Assembly (NCBI GenBank): GCA_028282245.1
Contig: JANQIL010000027.1
Location: forward strand, 1 to 64,000
Reading direction: 5' to 3'
Length of the DNA stretch: 64,000 nucleotides
Origin: Magnetospira sp.
GTDB lineage: Bacteria > Pseudomonadota > Alphaproteobacteria > Rhodospirillales > Magnetospiraceae
Under the pieces are notes generated by a model, which was not told where the DNA came from, searched no databases, and saw nothing but the letters and a program-made list of their open reading frames with translations. The translations under genes and the position numbers were made by a program. Below are positions 24,003-32,789 of the stretch, piece after piece; position 1 is the first letter of the stretch, and the number at the start of each line of letters is the position of its first letter.

Positions 24003-25584
24003 GGGACGACCATATGTAGTTCCAGGTTTCGGTCAGTCCGCGTCCCCGAAGGGACAGGGACAGGCGCATGTCGGCGGGCTCGCGGCCTTCGGGGGCGAGG
24101 CGGAAGGCGACCCGCCAATGACCGGTGGTCGGGACCTTCGACACCACCACGTCGAAGATTTCACCGCTGGTGGTGGTCAGGTCGGCGGTGACCGGCTGCG
24201 TCGGATGCAGGGCCGCCAACGCGTCGCCGGCGAACTCGACGACGATGCGGCGCTGGGTATCGGGGCGTCCGGATGCGGTGCCGGGCAGGAAGGTCGACCC
24301 GGTCCGGGTCCGGCTCACCCGGCCGAGACCGTCCGGGATCGGCCAGTCGCGCACCGCGTGCAGGGTATAGGAAAGCGCCAGTTGGTCGCCGGCGCGCGGG
24401 GCCCGGGCCGGCACCCAGAAGGCGACGATGTTGTCGTTGATCTCGCTCGCGGTTGGGATTTCGATCAACTGGATGTTGCCGTCGCCCCAATGGCCGCCCG
24501 TGGGCTCGACCCATAGGCCGGGACGCTTCTGGTAATTGGCGTCCATGTCGAGATAGTGCTCGAAATCGCGGTCGCGCTGCATCAGCCCGAAGCCGACGGG
24601 ATCATCGGCCGTAAAGGCCGAGATGCGGAGTTGGCGTGGGTTGGCGAGCGGCCGCCAGATCCATCCGCCGTCGCGTGCCTGGATCAATAGGCCGTCGGAA
24701 TCATGGATTTCATGGCGAAAGTCGTCGAACCGCTTCGGATCGTTCTCACCGCTCAGGTACATGCTGGTCAGCGGCGCGATTCCCAGCCTGTCCACGTCGT
24801 CGCGGAAGAAGAGGCGCGCCTTGACCCGCACGCGGGTATCGCGCCCCGGTTCGATGTCGAACCGATAGGCGCCGGCGAGGGAGGGACCGTCCAGGTAGGC
24901 ATACAGGGTGAACGTGGTCGCGTCCGGCGCCGGTTTGACCAGCCAGAACTCTCGGAAGCTCGGGAACTCCTCGCCGGACGGCAGACCGGTGTTCACGGCG
25001 ATTCCGCGCGCCGAGATGCCGTAGGCCTGATCGCGGCCCAGCAGGCGGAAGTAGGAGGCCCCAAGGAACACCGTGACCTCGTCCTTGTAGTCGGGGCGAT
25101 GCAGTGGGTAGTGGACGCGGAATCCGGCGAACCCGAGCCCCTCGGCGCGCGGCGCCGGGTCCAGATTCAGTCCCTCGTGGGTGAAGAGGCCGGGATCGAA
25201 GGTCACTTTGCGTGGCCCGTTTTCGTCCACCGCGTGAATGGCCACCGGCTCGCCGTACAGGAATCCCGGGTGCAGGAACTCGACGGCGAACAGCCCGCTG
25301 TCTTGCCACAGGGCGAGATCCTTGCGGAAACGGATCGACCGGTATTGGTCGTAGGTCAGATCGGATAGGGCCGCGGGCAGGCTGGTTTCGGGCGGCAGAT
25401 AGGGAGTCGCGGCCGCCCGCGCCGCCTGATCAACCACCTTTTGAAACAGGGGATCGGGTGTTTCGGCCTGGGCCCGGGAAATCACGAGGAGAACCGCCAA
25501 GCCGAAACAGGCCAGCCATTTCGGAACGCCCCTTGAACCTGCGGCGGCGCGGGTGAACCGCATTGGTCTGGTCTCTACATGCAT
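23989..25584 (-). CDS. opgG: Periplasmic glucan biosynthesis protein G
   Basis: Periplasmic partner of OpgH in glucan synthesis or branching. A signal peptide (KWLACFGLAVLLVISRAQA, cleavage before ETPDP) precedes the beta-sandwich family body with LTYDQYRSIRFRKDLALW, FPSFREFWLVKP, SMYLSGEND, RDFEHYLDMDANYQKRPG and WGDGNIQLIEIP. The frame can start at 25602, 25584 or 25563; the last leaves a compact signal peptide, the middle one is listed. Family members of this kind are named OpgG or OpgD; the operon with opgH favours OpgG. Confidence 0.92.
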   Translation of the reverse strand: MHVETRPMRFTRAAAGSRGVPKWLACFGLAVLLVISRAQAETPDPLFQKVVDQAARAAATPYLPPETSLPAALSDLTYDQYRSIRFRKDLALWQDSGLFAVEFLHPGFLYGEPVAIHAVDENGPRKVTFDPGLFTHEGLNLDPAPRAEGLGFAGFRVHYPLHRPDYKDEVTVFLGASYFRLLGRDQAYGISARGIAVNTGLPSGEEFPSFREFWLVKPAPDATTFTLYAYLDGPSLAGAYRFDIEPGRDTRVRVKARLFFRDDVDRLGIAPLTSMYLSGENDPKRFDDFRHEIHDSDGLLIQARDGGWIWRPLANPRQLRISAFTADDPVGFGLMQRDRDFEHYLDMDANYQKRPGLWVEPTGGHWGDGNIQLIEIPTASEINDNIVAFWVPARAPRAGDQLALSYTLHAVRDWPIPDGLGRVSRTRTGSTFLPGTASGRPDTQRRIVVEFAGDALAALHPTQPVTADLTTTSGEIFDVVVSKVPTTGHWRVAFRLAPEGREPADMRLSLSLRGRGLTETWNYIWSSHDLD

Positions 25585-25602
25585 CCGGGCGTCTCCGAAC
25601 AA

Positions 25603-26034
25603 AATGGCGGGATTGGGAACATGAACCTGTCACTTTCGGAAAACCCCTTGGCGGCCAGCCGGTTGCCAGCAGATCCCGAATGTTCATGGGCAATGTGGCA
25701 GAAACGATCCGGAATTGTGGCGGAATCAAAGTCAAATCGTGGCAAAACGGGAAAGCTCTTCCAGTTGTTCGAATTCGAAGTTTAGAATGGCGAGGTGTCC
25801 GCTCCAGGGGTGCCGGCCGTTCCGGTGTCGGCGGCGCGGTCGAAAAACGGATGCTTGAAAATCAAATGCACGTCGTGTCACGCAAAAATCACTGTTCGCC
25901 GTTCCATTGCGAAGCGATGTAAGCCATTCTGCTGGCGTCCCGACGCTTCGGGACCGTTTGGCGGCGCAACGCTTTATCGCGCGGAATATAACAATCGTTT
26001 TGTGTGATGCGCCAGATTTTATTAGGTGGTTGAG
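25603..26034. other. 432-bp intergenic region between opgG and arsM
   Basis: Divergent promoter region for opgGH (minus) and arsM (plus). No gene is convincing in it, and no arsR-like repressor is encoded. The last 60 bp before arsM are AT-rich (AATATAACAATCG, then TTTTATTAGGTGG), the likely arsM promoter and ribosome-binding site. Confidence 0.5.
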
Positions 26035-26862
26035 ATGCCAAGTGACCGCGACAAGATGCACGACACCGTCCGTGCCGCTTATGCCGCCGTGGCGACCGAG
26101 GACTCCGGCGGCTGTTGCGGTCCGCAGGCGCGGGAGGCCTCCGGCTGCTGCGCGACACCGATTCACGCCGAGGATTTCTCGGCCCGTTTCGGCTATTCGA
26201 GGGCCGAGATGGATTTGGTGCCGGAGGGCGCCAACCTGGGACTCGGCTGCGGCAATCCGCAGGCCATCGCCAACATGAAGCCGGGCGAGGTGGTGGTCGA
26301 CCTGGGCTCCGGGGCCGGCTTCGACGTGTTCCTCGCGGCCCGCCAGGTCGGGGACGGCGGGCGGGTGATCGGAATCGACATGACCCACGAAATGCTGGCC
26401 AAGGCCCGCGAGAACGCGCGCAAGGGCGGATACGCGAACGTCGAGTTCCGATTGGGCGAGATCGAGTACTTGCCGGTTCCGGACAACACCGCCGACGCGG
26501 TCATTTCCAACTGCGTGATCAACCTGTCGCCCGACAAGGCACAGGTGTTCCGCGAGGCGTTCCGGGTGCTGAAGCCGGGCGGCCGGGTGGCGGTATCCGA
26601 CGTGGTGCGGACCGCCGAAATGCCGCCGGACCTGATGGACGATGACCAGCTCCTGTGCGGCTGCGTCACCGGGGCGACGCCGCTGGACGACCTGAACGCG
26701 TACCTGGCCGACGCCGGATTCGCCGATATCCGGATCGACCTCAAGGAAGACAGCCGCGACGTGATCAAGGATTGGGCACCCGGCAAGGGAATCGAGAATT
26801 ATGTGGTCTCGGCGGACATCGAGGCGGTCAAGCCGGGCGGATGTTGCGGCGGGCGCTGCTGA
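26035..26862 (+). CDS. arsM: Arsenite S-adenosylmethionine methyltransferase
   Basis: Methylates trivalent arsenic stepwise to volatile or less toxic organoarsenicals. 275 residues with Rossmann motif VVDLGSGAGFDVF, GIDMTHEML, and conserved cysteines: paired Cys near the N-terminus (SGGCCGPQ, ASGCCATP), Cys in ISNCVINLSPDK and LLCGCVTGAT, and a C-terminal GGCCGGRC. Those in NCVINLS and CGCVTGA correspond to arsenic-binding positions of the family. AGGTGG precedes ATG 26035. It is alone, without arsR, arsC or an efflux gene. Confidence 0.93.
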   Translation: MPSDRDKMHDTVRAAYAAVATEDSGGCCGPQAREASGCCATPIHAEDFSARFGYSRAEMDLVPEGANLGLGCGNPQAIANMKPGEVVVDLGSGAGFDVFLAARQVGDGGRVIGIDMTHEMLAKARENARKGGYANVEFRLGEIEYLPVPDNTADAVISNCVINLSPDKAQVFREAFRVLKPGGRVAVSDVVRTAEMPPDLMDDDQLLCGCVTGATPLDDLNAYLADAGFADIRIDLKEDSRDVIKDWAPGKGIENYVVSADIEAVKPGGCCGGRC

Positions 26863-26863
26863 G

Positions 26864-27310
26864 GTGACCGATGTCCGCGCCCTGGAGACGGCCGACGAGG
26901 CGGATTGGCGGCGGCTGTGGGCCGCCTACTGCGCGTTCTACCGGACCGACCTGCCGGACTCGGTGATCGCCGCCACCTGGACCCGCCTGCACGATCCGGC
27001 GGTGCCCCTGTTCGGCCATGTGGCGGTGCGCGACGGAAACGTCGTTGGCCTCGCGCACGTGCTGATCCACCCCAATACCTGGTCGACGGCCGACGACGCC
27101 TATCTGGAGGACCTTTACGTGGACGAGCCTGCCCGCGGCGCCGGGGTCGGCCGGGCGATCATCGAGCATCTGATCGGCCTTGGTCGGGCCGCCGGCTGGC
27201 GTCGCCTCACCTGGCACACCCAGACCGGCAACCGCGCCGCGCGAGCCTTCTACGAGGCGTTCTGTCCGGCCAACGGCTGGGTGCGCTACGTGGTCGAGCC
27301 GGGAGCCTGA
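26864..27310 (+). CDS. GNAT-family N-acetyltransferase
   Basis: 148 residues with the GNAT acetyl-CoA site (LEDLYVDEPARGAGVGRAII) and the C-terminal HTQTGNRAARAFYEAF helix. Substrate not predictable. The GTG at 26864 is one base after the arsM stop, so co-transcription is likely; a 21-codon upstream extension inside arsM is unconserved. Confidence 0.85.
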   Translation: MTDVRALETADEADWRRLWAAYCAFYRTDLPDSVIAATWTRLHDPAVPLFGHVAVRDGNVVGLAHVLIHPNTWSTADDAYLEDLYVDEPARGAGVGRAIIEHLIGLGRAAGWRRLTWHTQTGNRAARAFYEAFCPANGWVRYVVEPGA

Positions 27311-27313
27311 GCG

Positions 27314-28279
27314 GTGGACGACGAAGCGCGGACGCCCCATATCGACACCATGACCGAGTCCCGTTCCCGGAGGCATCCGGAAAAGACCCATCGCCCGGAC
27401 AACTCGATCCAGCGCAAGCCGGCCTGGATTCGCGTCAAGGCGCCGACCTCGAAGGGCTACGCCGAGACCCGCGACCGGCTGCGCGCCAGGAACCTGCACA
27501 CGGTCTGCGAGGAGGCGGCCTGCCCGAACATCGGGGAATGCTGGGCGCGTGGCCATGCGACGGTGATGATCCTGGGCGATATCTGCACCCGGGGCTGCGC
27601 GTTCTGCAACGTCGCGACCGGGCGGCCCGGGCCGGTCGACCCGCTGGAACCCGAAAACGTGGCGCTTACGGCCGCCGAATCCGCCCTGTCGCACATGGTC
27701 ATCACCTCGGTCGACCGCGACGATCTGGCGGACGGCGGCGCCGCGCAGTTCGCCGCGTGCATCCGGGCGGTGCGGACGGCGTCCCCGTCCACCACCATCG
27801 AGGTGCTGACCCCGGATTTCCGTGACAAGCCGGGCGCCCTGGATACCGTCGTCGCGGCGGGGCCGGACGTGTTCAACCATAACCTTGAATGCGTGCCGCG
27901 CCTGTATCCGTCGATCCGCCCCGGTGCCCGGTACTATCATTCGCTGCGCCTCCTCGACCAAGCCAAGGCCCTTGACGGCGACCTGTTCACCAAGTCGGGG
28001 ATCATGGTCGGGCTGGGCGAGACGCGTTCGGAGGTGCTTCAGGTGATGGACGACATGCGCTCGGCCGGGGTCGATTTCCTGACCGTCGGGCAGTACCTGC
28101 AACCCACGCCGAAGCATGCGCCGGTGGACCGGTTCGTCCCCCCCCGGGAATTCGACGACTATGCAAGCACCGCCCGATCGAAGGGGTTCCGGATGGTCGC
28201 GTCATCGCCGCTCACCCGGTCGTCGCACCACGCCGACCGGGATTTCGCGGCCCTGCGCGCCGCCGGGGCCTCAACATGA
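27314..28279 (+). CDS. lipA: Lipoyl synthase
   Basis: Radical-SAM enzyme inserting two sulfurs into octanoyl-protein to make lipoate, the cofactor of PdhB and PdhC encoded upstream. 321 residues from a GTG start: auxiliary cluster Cys65/70/76 ([12 protein letters not shown]), radical-SAM CxxxCxxC at 91/95/98 (CTRGCAFC), then [13 protein letters not shown] and [13 protein letters not shown]. An ATG at 27350 is an alternative start. In many Alphaproteobacteria lipA lies right after lpdA; here 6.8 kb intervene. Confidence 0.96.
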   Translation: MDDEARTPHIDTMTESRSRRHPEKTHRPDNSIQRKPAWIRVKAPTSKGYAETRDRLRARNLHTVCEEAACPNIGECWARGHATVMILGDICTRGCAFCNVATGRPGPVDPLEPENVALTAAESALSHMVITSVDRDDLADGGAAQFAACIRAVRTASPSTTIEVLTPDFRDKPGALDTVVAAGPDVFNHNLECVPRLYPSIRPGARYYHSLRLLDQAKALDGDLFTKSGIMVGLGETRSEVLQVMDDMRSAGVDFLTVGQYLQPTPKHAPVDRFVPPREFDDYASTARSKGFRMVASSPLTRSSHHADRDFAALRAAGAST

Positions 28280-28292
28280 TTTACGGCAGACC

Positions 28293-29486
28293 CTAACGGC
28301 CGTCGTTGGCCGGCTCGCCGAACACCCGGGCCAGGGACTGCCTCGACAGGATACCCGACAGCCCGCCGTCGCGGCCGACCACCGGAACCGGGTAGGGGGA
28401 TTCCAGGGTGACCGGCAGGGCCACCTCCAGGACCGTGCCGGCGGCCACCGAGGGCACCGTCTGGGTCACCTCGCGCAGGGTCCGGCCGCCGTCGGGCCGG
28501 TTGCGGCGGGCCGCCTCCAGGGCGTCGCGGGTCACCAGGCCCCGATAGCGGCCATCCTCGACCACGTAGGCGAAGGCCTCGCGGCTGCCGCGCATCTGGG
28601 TCAGCGCCTCGTCGATGCTGTGGCTGGTGATCCGGCATTCGGGCGGCTTCATCACCACGTCCACGGTCAGCACCCGGGCCCGGTTGACGTCGCGCACGAA
28701 CGCCTCCACGTAGGCGTCGGCGGGATGCAGCAGGATCTCCGCCGGGGTGCCGACCTGCGACAGCACGCCGTCCTTGAGGATGGCGATCCGGTCGCCCAGC
28801 CGCAGTGCCTCGTCCAGGTCGTGGGTGATGAACATGATGGTCTTGCGCAGCCGCGCCTGTAGGGCGATGAGCTGATCCTGCATGCCGCTGCGGATCAGCG
28901 GATCGAGGGCGCTGAACGCCTCGTCCATGAGCAGGATCTCGGGATCGGTGCACAGGGCGCGGGCCAGTCCGACCCGCTGCTGCATGCCGCCCGAGAGTTG
29001 CGCCGGATACTTGTCCCCGTAACCGTCGAGGCCGACCACGTGCAGCCATTCGGCCGCCCGGTCATGGCGCTTGGCGCGCGCCACGCCCTGGATTTGCAGG
29101 CCGAGCGCCACGTTGTCCAGCACCGTGCGGTGGGGCAGGAGTCCGAACCGTTGGAACACCATGCCCATCTTGCGGCGCCGGAAGCGCTCCAGGTCGCGCG
29201 GCGGCAGCGCCAGGACGTCGGCCCCGTCCACCCTGATCGCGCCGTCGGTGGGGTCGATCAGCCGGTTGACGTGGCGGATCAGGGTCGACTTGCCGGACCC
29301 GGACAGGCCCATCACCACGAAGGTCTCGCCCTGCGCCACGTCGAGGCTGATGTCCGACAGGCCCACCGTATGGCCGGTCTCGGCCAGCAGCCGGTCCTTG
29401 TCGGCGCCGTCGCGCAGGCGCGCCAGGGCGTCCTCGGGGCGCGGTCCGAAGATCTTGGTCACGCCCCGGATCTCGATCAGCGCCAT
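28293..29486 (-). CDS. Glycine betaine/choline-type ABC transporter ATPase
   Basis: 397-residue ProV/ChoV-like ATPase. Walker A GLSGSGKST, the Q-loop in MVFQRFGLLPHR, signature LSGGMQQRVGLARAL, Walker B LLMDEAFSALD and switch THDLDEAL are intact. The C-terminal third (from about 275) is a pair of CBS domains, which in this family sense ionic strength. GAGGCGAGGCGG precedes the ATG at 29486. Third gene of the binding protein-permease-ATPase operon. Confidence 0.93.
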   Translation of the reverse strand: MALIEIRGVTKIFGPRPEDALARLRDGADKDRLLAETGHTVGLSDISLDVAQGETFVVMGLSGSGKSTLIRHVNRLIDPTDGAIRVDGADVLALPPRDLERFRRRKMGMVFQRFGLLPHRTVLDNVALGLQIQGVARAKRHDRAAEWLHVVGLDGYGDKYPAQLSGGMQQRVGLARALCTDPEILLMDEAFSALDPLIRSGMQDQLIALQARLRKTIMFITHDLDEALRLGDRIAILKDGVLSQVGTPAEILLHPADAYVEAFVRDVNRARVLTVDVVMKPPECRITSHSIDEALTQMRGSREAFAYVVEDGRYRGLVTRDALEAARRNRPDGGRTLREVTQTVPSVAAGTVLEVALPVTLESPYPVPVVGRDGGLSGILSRQSLARVFGEPANDGR

Positions 29487-29496
29487 CCGCCTCGCC

Positions 29497-30351
29497 TCAC
29501 GTGTATTCGCGGTATTTCTGCATCCTGCGGCCAAGGGCTTGCGAGATGCGGTCGAACAGGATCGCCAGAATGACGATCACGAGGCCCCCCAGCAGCCCCT
29601 GGCCGCTGTCGTTGCGTTGCAGGCCGAGCAACACCGTCTCGCCGACCCCGCGCGCCCCGATCATCGAGGCCACGACGACCATGGCCAGCGCCATCATGGT
29701 GGTCTGGTTGATGCCCTGCATGATGTTGGGCAGGGCAAGCGGAATCTGGACCGTGCGCAGGAGTTGCCAGCGGGTCGCTCCGAACGCCCGTGCGGCCTCC
29801 AGCACCTCGCGGTCGACCAGTCGGATGCCCAGTTCGGTGAGCCGGATCAGCGGCGGCGCGGCATAGATCACGGTGGCCAGGATGGCCGGCACCTTGCCGA
29901 GTCCGAACAGCATCGCGGCGGGGATCAGGTAGACGAAGCTGGGAATCGTCTGCATCAGGTCGAGCAGCGGGTTGAGCAGGGCGCGGAAGCGGTCGCTGCG
30001 CGACGCGACGACGCCCAGCGGGATGCCGATCAGGATCGACAGGCCGACCGCGATCAGCAGGATGGCGATCGTCTGCATGGCCTGGGTCCACAGCCCGAGG
30101 CAGCCGATCATCCAGGCCGCGAAGGTCATTCCGATGCCCAGCCGCCAACTCCGCCCGGCCAGCCAGGCGATGGCGAAAACGCCGATCAGCACGGCCCATG
30201 GCGGCGCGTCGCGCAGAAAGCGCTCCAGGCCGACCAGAACCACCAGCAGGGCGTCGTTGACCGCCTCGAACAGGTCGCCGTGCGTGACCACCAGCCAGTC
30301 GATGAAGGCGTTGGTGCCGTCGCGGATCGGCTTGCCCAGGTCGAGGAACAT
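29497..30351 (-). CDS. Glycine betaine/choline-type ABC transporter permease
   Basis: 284-residue ProW-like permease with about six membrane helices and the EAA loop (LEAARAFGATRWQLLRTVQIP). The IPSFVYLIPAAMLFGLG and TTMMALAMVVVASMIGARG stretches are typical. The frame is open far upstream but that part is antiparallel noise over the binding-protein gene; MFLDLGKPI at 30351, 8 bp after the upstream stop, is the natural start. Confidence 0.93.
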   Translation of the reverse strand: MFLDLGKPIRDGTNAFIDWLVVTHGDLFEAVNDALLVVLVGLERFLRDAPPWAVLIGVFAIAWLAGRSWRLGIGMTFAAWMIGCLGLWTQAMQTIAILLIAVGLSILIGIPLGVVASRSDRFRALLNPLLDLMQTIPSFVYLIPAAMLFGLGKVPAILATVIYAAPPLIRLTELGIRLVDREVLEAARAFGATRWQLLRTVQIPLALPNIMQGINQTTMMALAMVVVASMIGARGVGETVLLGLQRNDSGQGLLGGLVIVILAILFDRISQALGRRMQKYREYT

Positions 30352-30359
30352 CGACTCGG

Positions 30360-31385
30360 CTAGTCGAGCGACGCCCGGACGCGGTCGGCGACGTCGCTCG
30401 GAACCCAGGCGGTCCAGACATCCTCGCGGTCGCGCAGGAAGTGGCGCGCCGCGTCCTCCGCCGTGGCGTCGTGATCCCGCATGTGGGCCAGGGCCTGGCT
30501 GACCATCTTGCTGTCGGTCTCGTAGGCGCTCAGGAATCCGGCCAGGACCGGCGCCTGGCGGGCGAACTCCGCGTTGGCGGCGATGATCACCTCGGCCAGC
30601 GGGCTCGCGCAGGCCCGTTGGGGATTTTCCTCGGCCTTGAGGGCGGCCCAGATTTCGGGGTCGTGAGCCGGTTCCTCCAGCGCCACCACGTCCAGCTTGC
30701 CGAGAACCCAGGTCGGTCCCCAGTAATAGAACACGATCGGCTTCTTGCGCTTGTAATGGCCCTCGATGGCCGCCGACAGGGCGATTCCGGTGCCGGGGCG
30801 GAAGTTTGTGAAGTCGTCCAGAAGGCCGTAGGCGGCGAGTTTCTTGCTGTTCAGAACCTCGCAGTTCCAGCCCGGCGGGCAACTGTAGAAGCGCCCCTTG
30901 CCTGGCTCCTCCGGGTCCTCGAACAGGTTCTTGTGGCGCGCCAGATCGGCCACCGACTTGAGGTCCGGCGCCGGGGCGTCGGGGCCCTCGACGACGTAGC
31001 GCGGCACCCACCAGGCCTCCACGGCGTCCGGGAAGTTGGTCCCCAGGCTCACCACGTCGCCGCGCGCCAGGGCGTCGTGCCAGACCTGCGGCGCGTTGTT
31101 GATCCAGATCTCCATGTCGACGTCGATATCGCCCTTGGCCATCCCGTTGATGCCCGGGATCACCGTGGTCGGGATGGCGTCGGTGGCGCAGCCGTAGCCG
31201 GCCTCGATGATGGCGCGGGCGAGGGCGTTATGGAACGCGGCGCTGTCGTAATCGAGGCCGGCGAACACCACCGGCCGGTCGAGTTCGCAGCGCGGCGCCT
31301 CGGCCCGCGCGCCGGACCACGCGGCGGTCAGCGCCAGGGTGCAGCAGGCGGCAAGGGCGCCTCGGGCGAGGAGAGCATATGTCAT
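30360..31385 (-). CDS. Glycine betaine/choline-type substrate-binding protein
   Basis: 341 residues. A signal peptide (LAACCTLALTAAWSGARA) leads to an OpuAC/ProX-type domain (VFAGLDYDSAAFHNALARAI, DVDMEIWINNAPQVW, FYYWGPTWVLGKLD). A cysteine pair in SCPPGWNCEV and conserved Trp residues suggest a cation-pi box for a quaternary amine. The exact ligand (glycine betaine, choline, proline betaine) cannot be told from sequence. Confidence 0.9.
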   Translation of the reverse strand: MTYALLARGALAACCTLALTAAWSGARAEAPRCELDRPVVFAGLDYDSAAFHNALARAIIEAGYGCATDAIPTTVIPGINGMAKGDIDVDMEIWINNAPQVWHDALARGDVVSLGTNFPDAVEAWWVPRYVVEGPDAPAPDLKSVADLARHKNLFEDPEEPGKGRFYSCPPGWNCEVLNSKKLAAYGLLDDFTNFRPGTGIALSAAIEGHYKRKKPIVFYYWGPTWVLGKLDVVALEEPAHDPEIWAALKAEENPQRACASPLAEVIIAANAEFARQAPVLAGFLSAYETDSKMVSQALAHMRDHDATAEDAARHFLRDREDVWTAWVPSDVADRVRASLD

Positions 31386-31545
31386 CGTGGAGAGTCCGTC
31401 CGTGTGGTTCGGGGTCGTGGGATCGCGCCTTCACGGCGTCATGTGGGCCGGATGAATGGGTGCGGGCGTTCCGTCACGGGCATGCGGCCGACGGTCCGGC
31501 CAGCTTGCCATGATTCCATGGGCAGGGAAAGCGGCGCGACCGGGA

Positions 31546-32019
31546 TCATCCCCAGAACCGCCCGGAGGCGCCGACCGCCACGGTCAGCAGGCCGAGGACC
31601 AGATTGATCAGCACCAGCCGCCGGATGCTGGCCTGGTGACCGGCCGCGGCGGCCCAGTCCCCGGCCGCCATGGCGCGACGGAAGGCGGCATGGGGCAGGA
31701 ACCAGATGGCCGCGAAGATGGCCATCATCAGCAGTCCGGTCGCGGTCATCAGGTGAACCGACGGCCCGGATTGCGCGAACCCGCCATGGCCGGCGAACAG
31801 CAGGCCGAAGCCGCTTGCCGGCAGGGTCACGACCGCGACCCAGACCCAGACGAAGAAGCGCCGCAGGACCCGCCCCCAGACGCGCAAGCGTTCCGGCCCG
31901 TCCAGATCGAGCAGGGCCGGGCGCAGGACCATGTGGGCGAAAAACATGCCGCCGACCCAGACCGCCGCGCCCAGGGCATGCAGGCCGACAAGCAGCGCGA
32001 GGAGCGGATCACCCGACAT
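31546..32019 (-). CDS. CopD-like small integral membrane protein
   Basis: 157 residues, four predicted membrane helices. The first (LALLVGLHALGAAVWVGGMFF) has the His and Trp-Val-Gly-Gly pattern of CopD-family or related membrane proteins, some of which handle copper or heme. Only this core similarity supports the call. It is 160 bp from the transporter and oriented the same way. Confidence 0.6.
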   Translation of the reverse strand: MSGDPLLALLVGLHALGAAVWVGGMFFAHMVLRPALLDLDGPERLRVWGRVLRRFFVWVWVAVVTLPASGFGLLFAGHGGFAQSGPSVHLMTATGLLMMAIFAAIWFLPHAAFRRAMAAGDWAAAAGHQASIRRLVLINLVLGLLTVAVGASGRFWG

Positions 32020-32058
32020 CGGGGTGACGGGTCCGCGCGTCGATCCGTTCCGGAGGCA

Positions 32059-32709
32059 TCATGCGGCCGCGGCTCCGATGTTCAGGCGCTTGGCGATGTC
32101 GTTGGTCAGGGCGCGGATCTCGGCCGCCGCGCTTCGGTTGCCGCCGGTCTCGGCGACCCCGAGGCCGTCCAGCAGGGTGGCCGCGAAGGCGGTCCGGTTG
32201 CCGATCTGCGTGGCGGCGACGGCGATTCCCTGGTCGGCCAACATGCCGCGCACCTGCGTGGTCAGCTTCGAGCGGGGCGGCACCCGGTTGAGCAGCACCA
32301 GGACCGGCCGCGCCTCGCCGCGCGCCAGATCCAGGGTCGGGCGGGTCGCCCACAGGTCCATCGGGCTCGGCTGGATCGGCACCAGCACCAGATCGGCGGC
32401 GCGGATCGCCGCCCGGGCATCGGTCTCGGCATGCGGTGGGCTGTCGATCAGGATCAGGTCGAAGTCCGGCTTGATTCGCGCCAGCTCGTTGCCGAGTCGC
32501 CATCCCGATACCTCGGCGAGGTGAACGCGGCTGTCCGGCCGGGTCGCGCGCCGGCGCGCGACCCAGGCGGCGAGGCTGGCCTGAGGGTCGATGTCGATCA
32601 GCGCCACGCGGCGCCCCTGACGCTCCAGGGCGACGGCCAGTTGCGCGACCAGGGTGGTCTTTCCCGCGCCTCCCTTCTGCTGGGCCACGGTCAGGATATG
32701 TGCGCTCAT
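32059..32709 (-). CDS. Orphan ParA/MinD-family ATPase
   Basis: 216 residues with the deviant Walker A KGGAGKTT (about 12-19), the switch I-like IDIDPQASLAAW and the Walker B LILIDSPPH. No ParB, parS-like repeats or cargo gene lies beside it, so it is not the chromosomal parA. Such orphans can position chemoreceptor arrays, flagella or other protein complexes. Confidence 0.85.
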   Translation of the reverse strand: MSAHILTVAQQKGGAGKTTLVAQLAVALERQGRRVALIDIDPQASLAAWVARRRATRPDSRVHLAEVSGWRLGNELARIKPDFDLILIDSPPHAETDARAAIRAADLVLVPIQPSPMDLWATRPTLDLARGEARPVLVLLNRVPPRSKLTTQVRGMLADQGIAVAATQIGNRTAFAATLLDGLGVAETGGNRSAAAEIRALTNDIAKRLNIGAAAA

Positions 32710-32789
32710 GGTGCGGCGGTCCCCCGTCGATGCCCGAACCCTTGGGCCAGGATACGCGGTGCGCGTTCAAAAAATAGTAACCGAATCGA

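Noticed and set aside
25603-26034. Search for an arsR gene or remnant upstream of arsM
   Set aside because: Both strands were read; only short frames without a helix-turn-helix pattern are present.
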